Shown here in pieces: positions 63,458 to 64,000 of a DNA stretch of 64,000 bases. The first letter of the stretch is position 1; each line of letters starts with the position of its first letter. The DNA is from Leptospira licerasiae serovar Varillal str. VAR 010 (GTDB lineage Bacteria > Spirochaetota > Leptospiria > Leptospirales > Leptospiraceae): assembly GCF_000244755.1 (NCBI RefSeq), contig NZ_AHOO02000009.1, positions 248,001 through 312,000 of the forward strand, in the 5' to 3' direction. The notes below the pieces were generated by a model. The model was not told where the DNA came from. It did not search any database and worked only from the letters and a program-made list of their open reading frames with translations. Made by a program: the position numbers and the translations under genes.

Positions 63458-64000
63458 ATGAAAAATTCACAAGCGCAAGGAGAGATTGATTCGGTTAGTT
63501 GGTTAGAGGCAATTAACCTTGGTATAGATCTTTGCGAAAAGGTAGCAAATCAGCATCAAGAAAAGGCTGAAGTGTTTCTTAAGGCAGCGGCTGGAGTCGC
63601 AATTGGCGTCGGCTTGCTTTTGTTTATGACTATACTTAGCAGCCTTACTCATATACAGCCTTCGTTTGATAAAGTGGCTGAATTGATACGCTCTTCAAAT
63701 CCTGAATCTGTTAAGAATTATTTAAGTCTATTTAGGGCTCCAAATACTGAATATATTATTATACCTATATCTCTATTGCTTGTTACCTCTATAGGCATCA
63801 TATTGGCTTTATATAGAATGCATGTGACAGAAATGAATAAATACCATTATTTTCGAATTGGTTTAATTAGGACTCGTATTGCGCTAGTTTATTCAACAAA
63901 GCAAGAATTGCCAATTGCCTATTTAATGCAAAATGCGTTCGAATATGAAAGAAAAGGCTATTCTAATAAAGCTCAATATGAAAGCGCTATCCCTGGAATG
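63458..64000 (+). CDS. cassette 4 two-TM protein, cut by the right window edge
   Basis: 181 visible codons from an ATG with AGGAAG a few bases upstream; the frame stays open to 64000. TM1 about 48-68 (AAAGVAIGVGLLLFMTILSS), about 45 extracytoplasmic residues, TM2 about 105-125 (IIIPISLLLVTSIGIILALY), then a cytoplasmic segment with EMNKYHYFRIGLIRTRIAL. This two-TM pattern is frequent in uncharacterised cassette proteins. Function unknown. If the array follows the rule, its attC beyond the window should begin with GCATAAC. Confidence 0.75.
   Translation, partial: MKNSQAQGEIDSVSWLEAINLGIDLCEKVANQHQEKAEVFLKAAAGVAIGVGLLLFMTILSSLTHIQPSFDKVAELIRSSNPESVKNYLSLFRAPNTEYIIIPISLLLVTSIGIILALYRMHVTEMNKYHYFRIGLIRTRIALVYSTKQELPIAYLMQNAFEYERKGYSNKAQYESAIPGM

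Larger units (their letters stand above)
53921..64000 (+). mobile_element. sedentary integron: recombinase plus at least four cassettes (continues past window)
   Basis: A tyrosine recombinase is followed, in the same orientation, by cassettes bounded at 55021, 55840, 62475 and 63426. Three attC-like sites (152-154 bp) share a 13-mer GCTTTGTCACTCG 69-72 bp from their left cores. Each left core is the exact reverse complement of the core that opens its cassette: GCATAAC/GTTATGC, AGATAAC/GTTATCT, GACTAAC/GTTAGTC. The genes are visibly more AT-rich than the rest. The sites are larger than attC of mobile integrons but like chromosomal arrays. The recombinase gene points toward the array, the reverse of classical intI. 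Confidence 0.82.

Overview
The window looks like chromosomal DNA of a Leptospira species (Spirochaetes). The support is a DUF1564-type protein (4569-5117), a Cys-rich small protein, spirochaete-style lipoboxes, mitochondrial-type aconitase, dense PAS/MHYT/7TM histidine kinases and frequent TTG/GTG starts. No rRNA, tRNA or CRISPR was seen. Species cannot be fixed from this alone.

Layout. 1-15.2 kb: the tail of an unknown gene, pyruvate kinase, small membrane and coiled-coil proteins, a PCD-like dehydratase, an OmpR-type regulator, EpmA (the EF-P lysine ligase), an OmpA-like protein, aconitase, a TetR regulator, an ArnT-like glycosyltransferase and a lytic transglycosylase. 15.3-23.6 kb: a histidine kinase with a substrate-binding-protein-like sensor, a helical-repeat gene pair, a PlsC-like acyltransferase and alanine racemase. 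23.8-26.8 kb: a polyamine operon (speD, a SET/SpeD fusion, speE) running into pyrF. 28.3-34.0 kb: a six-gene lipid-modification operon (FAD oxidoreductase, DUF1365, two CFA-type methyltransferases, DUF2062, DUF1295). It is followed by a divergent TetR/FAD oxidoreductase pair with a likely operator. 37-44.3 kb: a nucleotidyltransferase, KamA/EpmB, a PstS-like lipoprotein, efp, and mtnD-mtnB for methionine salvage behind a structured leader. 44.3-53.4 kb: four large signalling proteins on the minus strand (REC-HD-GYP, MHYT hybrid kinase, 7TM kinase, double-kinase hybrid).

53.9-64.0 kb is an accessory, more AT-rich block that I read as a sedentary integron. A tyrosine recombinase lies upstream of, and in the same orientation as, at least four cassettes separated by three homologous attC-like sites of 152-154 bp. 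In all three cassettes that can be tested, the 7-bp core opening the cassette is the exact reverse complement of the left core of that cassette's own attC. The recombinase ends in an IntI-like 'SPLD' tail but appears to lack the IntI-specific insertion between its Arg and His-x-x-Arg boxes. Cassette 2 is unusually long (about 6.6 kb). It carries a probable ABC-three-component (ABC-3C) conflict system: a DUF4297/Cap4-like nuclease, a middle component and an SMC/Rad50-like ATPase. It also carries an unknown protein with a PD-(D/E)XK-like end and a divergent XRE regulator pair. Cassette 3 encodes another PD-(D/E)XK-like protein. Cassette 4 encodes a two-TM protein that runs off the window.

Connections. 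SpeD/SpeE produce methylthioadenosine, which the Mtn pathway (MtnB, MtnD) recycles. EpmA, KamA/EpmB and EF-P together can form the EF-P beta-lysylation system. The octamer GGAACTCC or its complement occurs about 23 times by eye up to position 53.6 kb, against about 1.5 expected in the window, and not at all in the cassette array.
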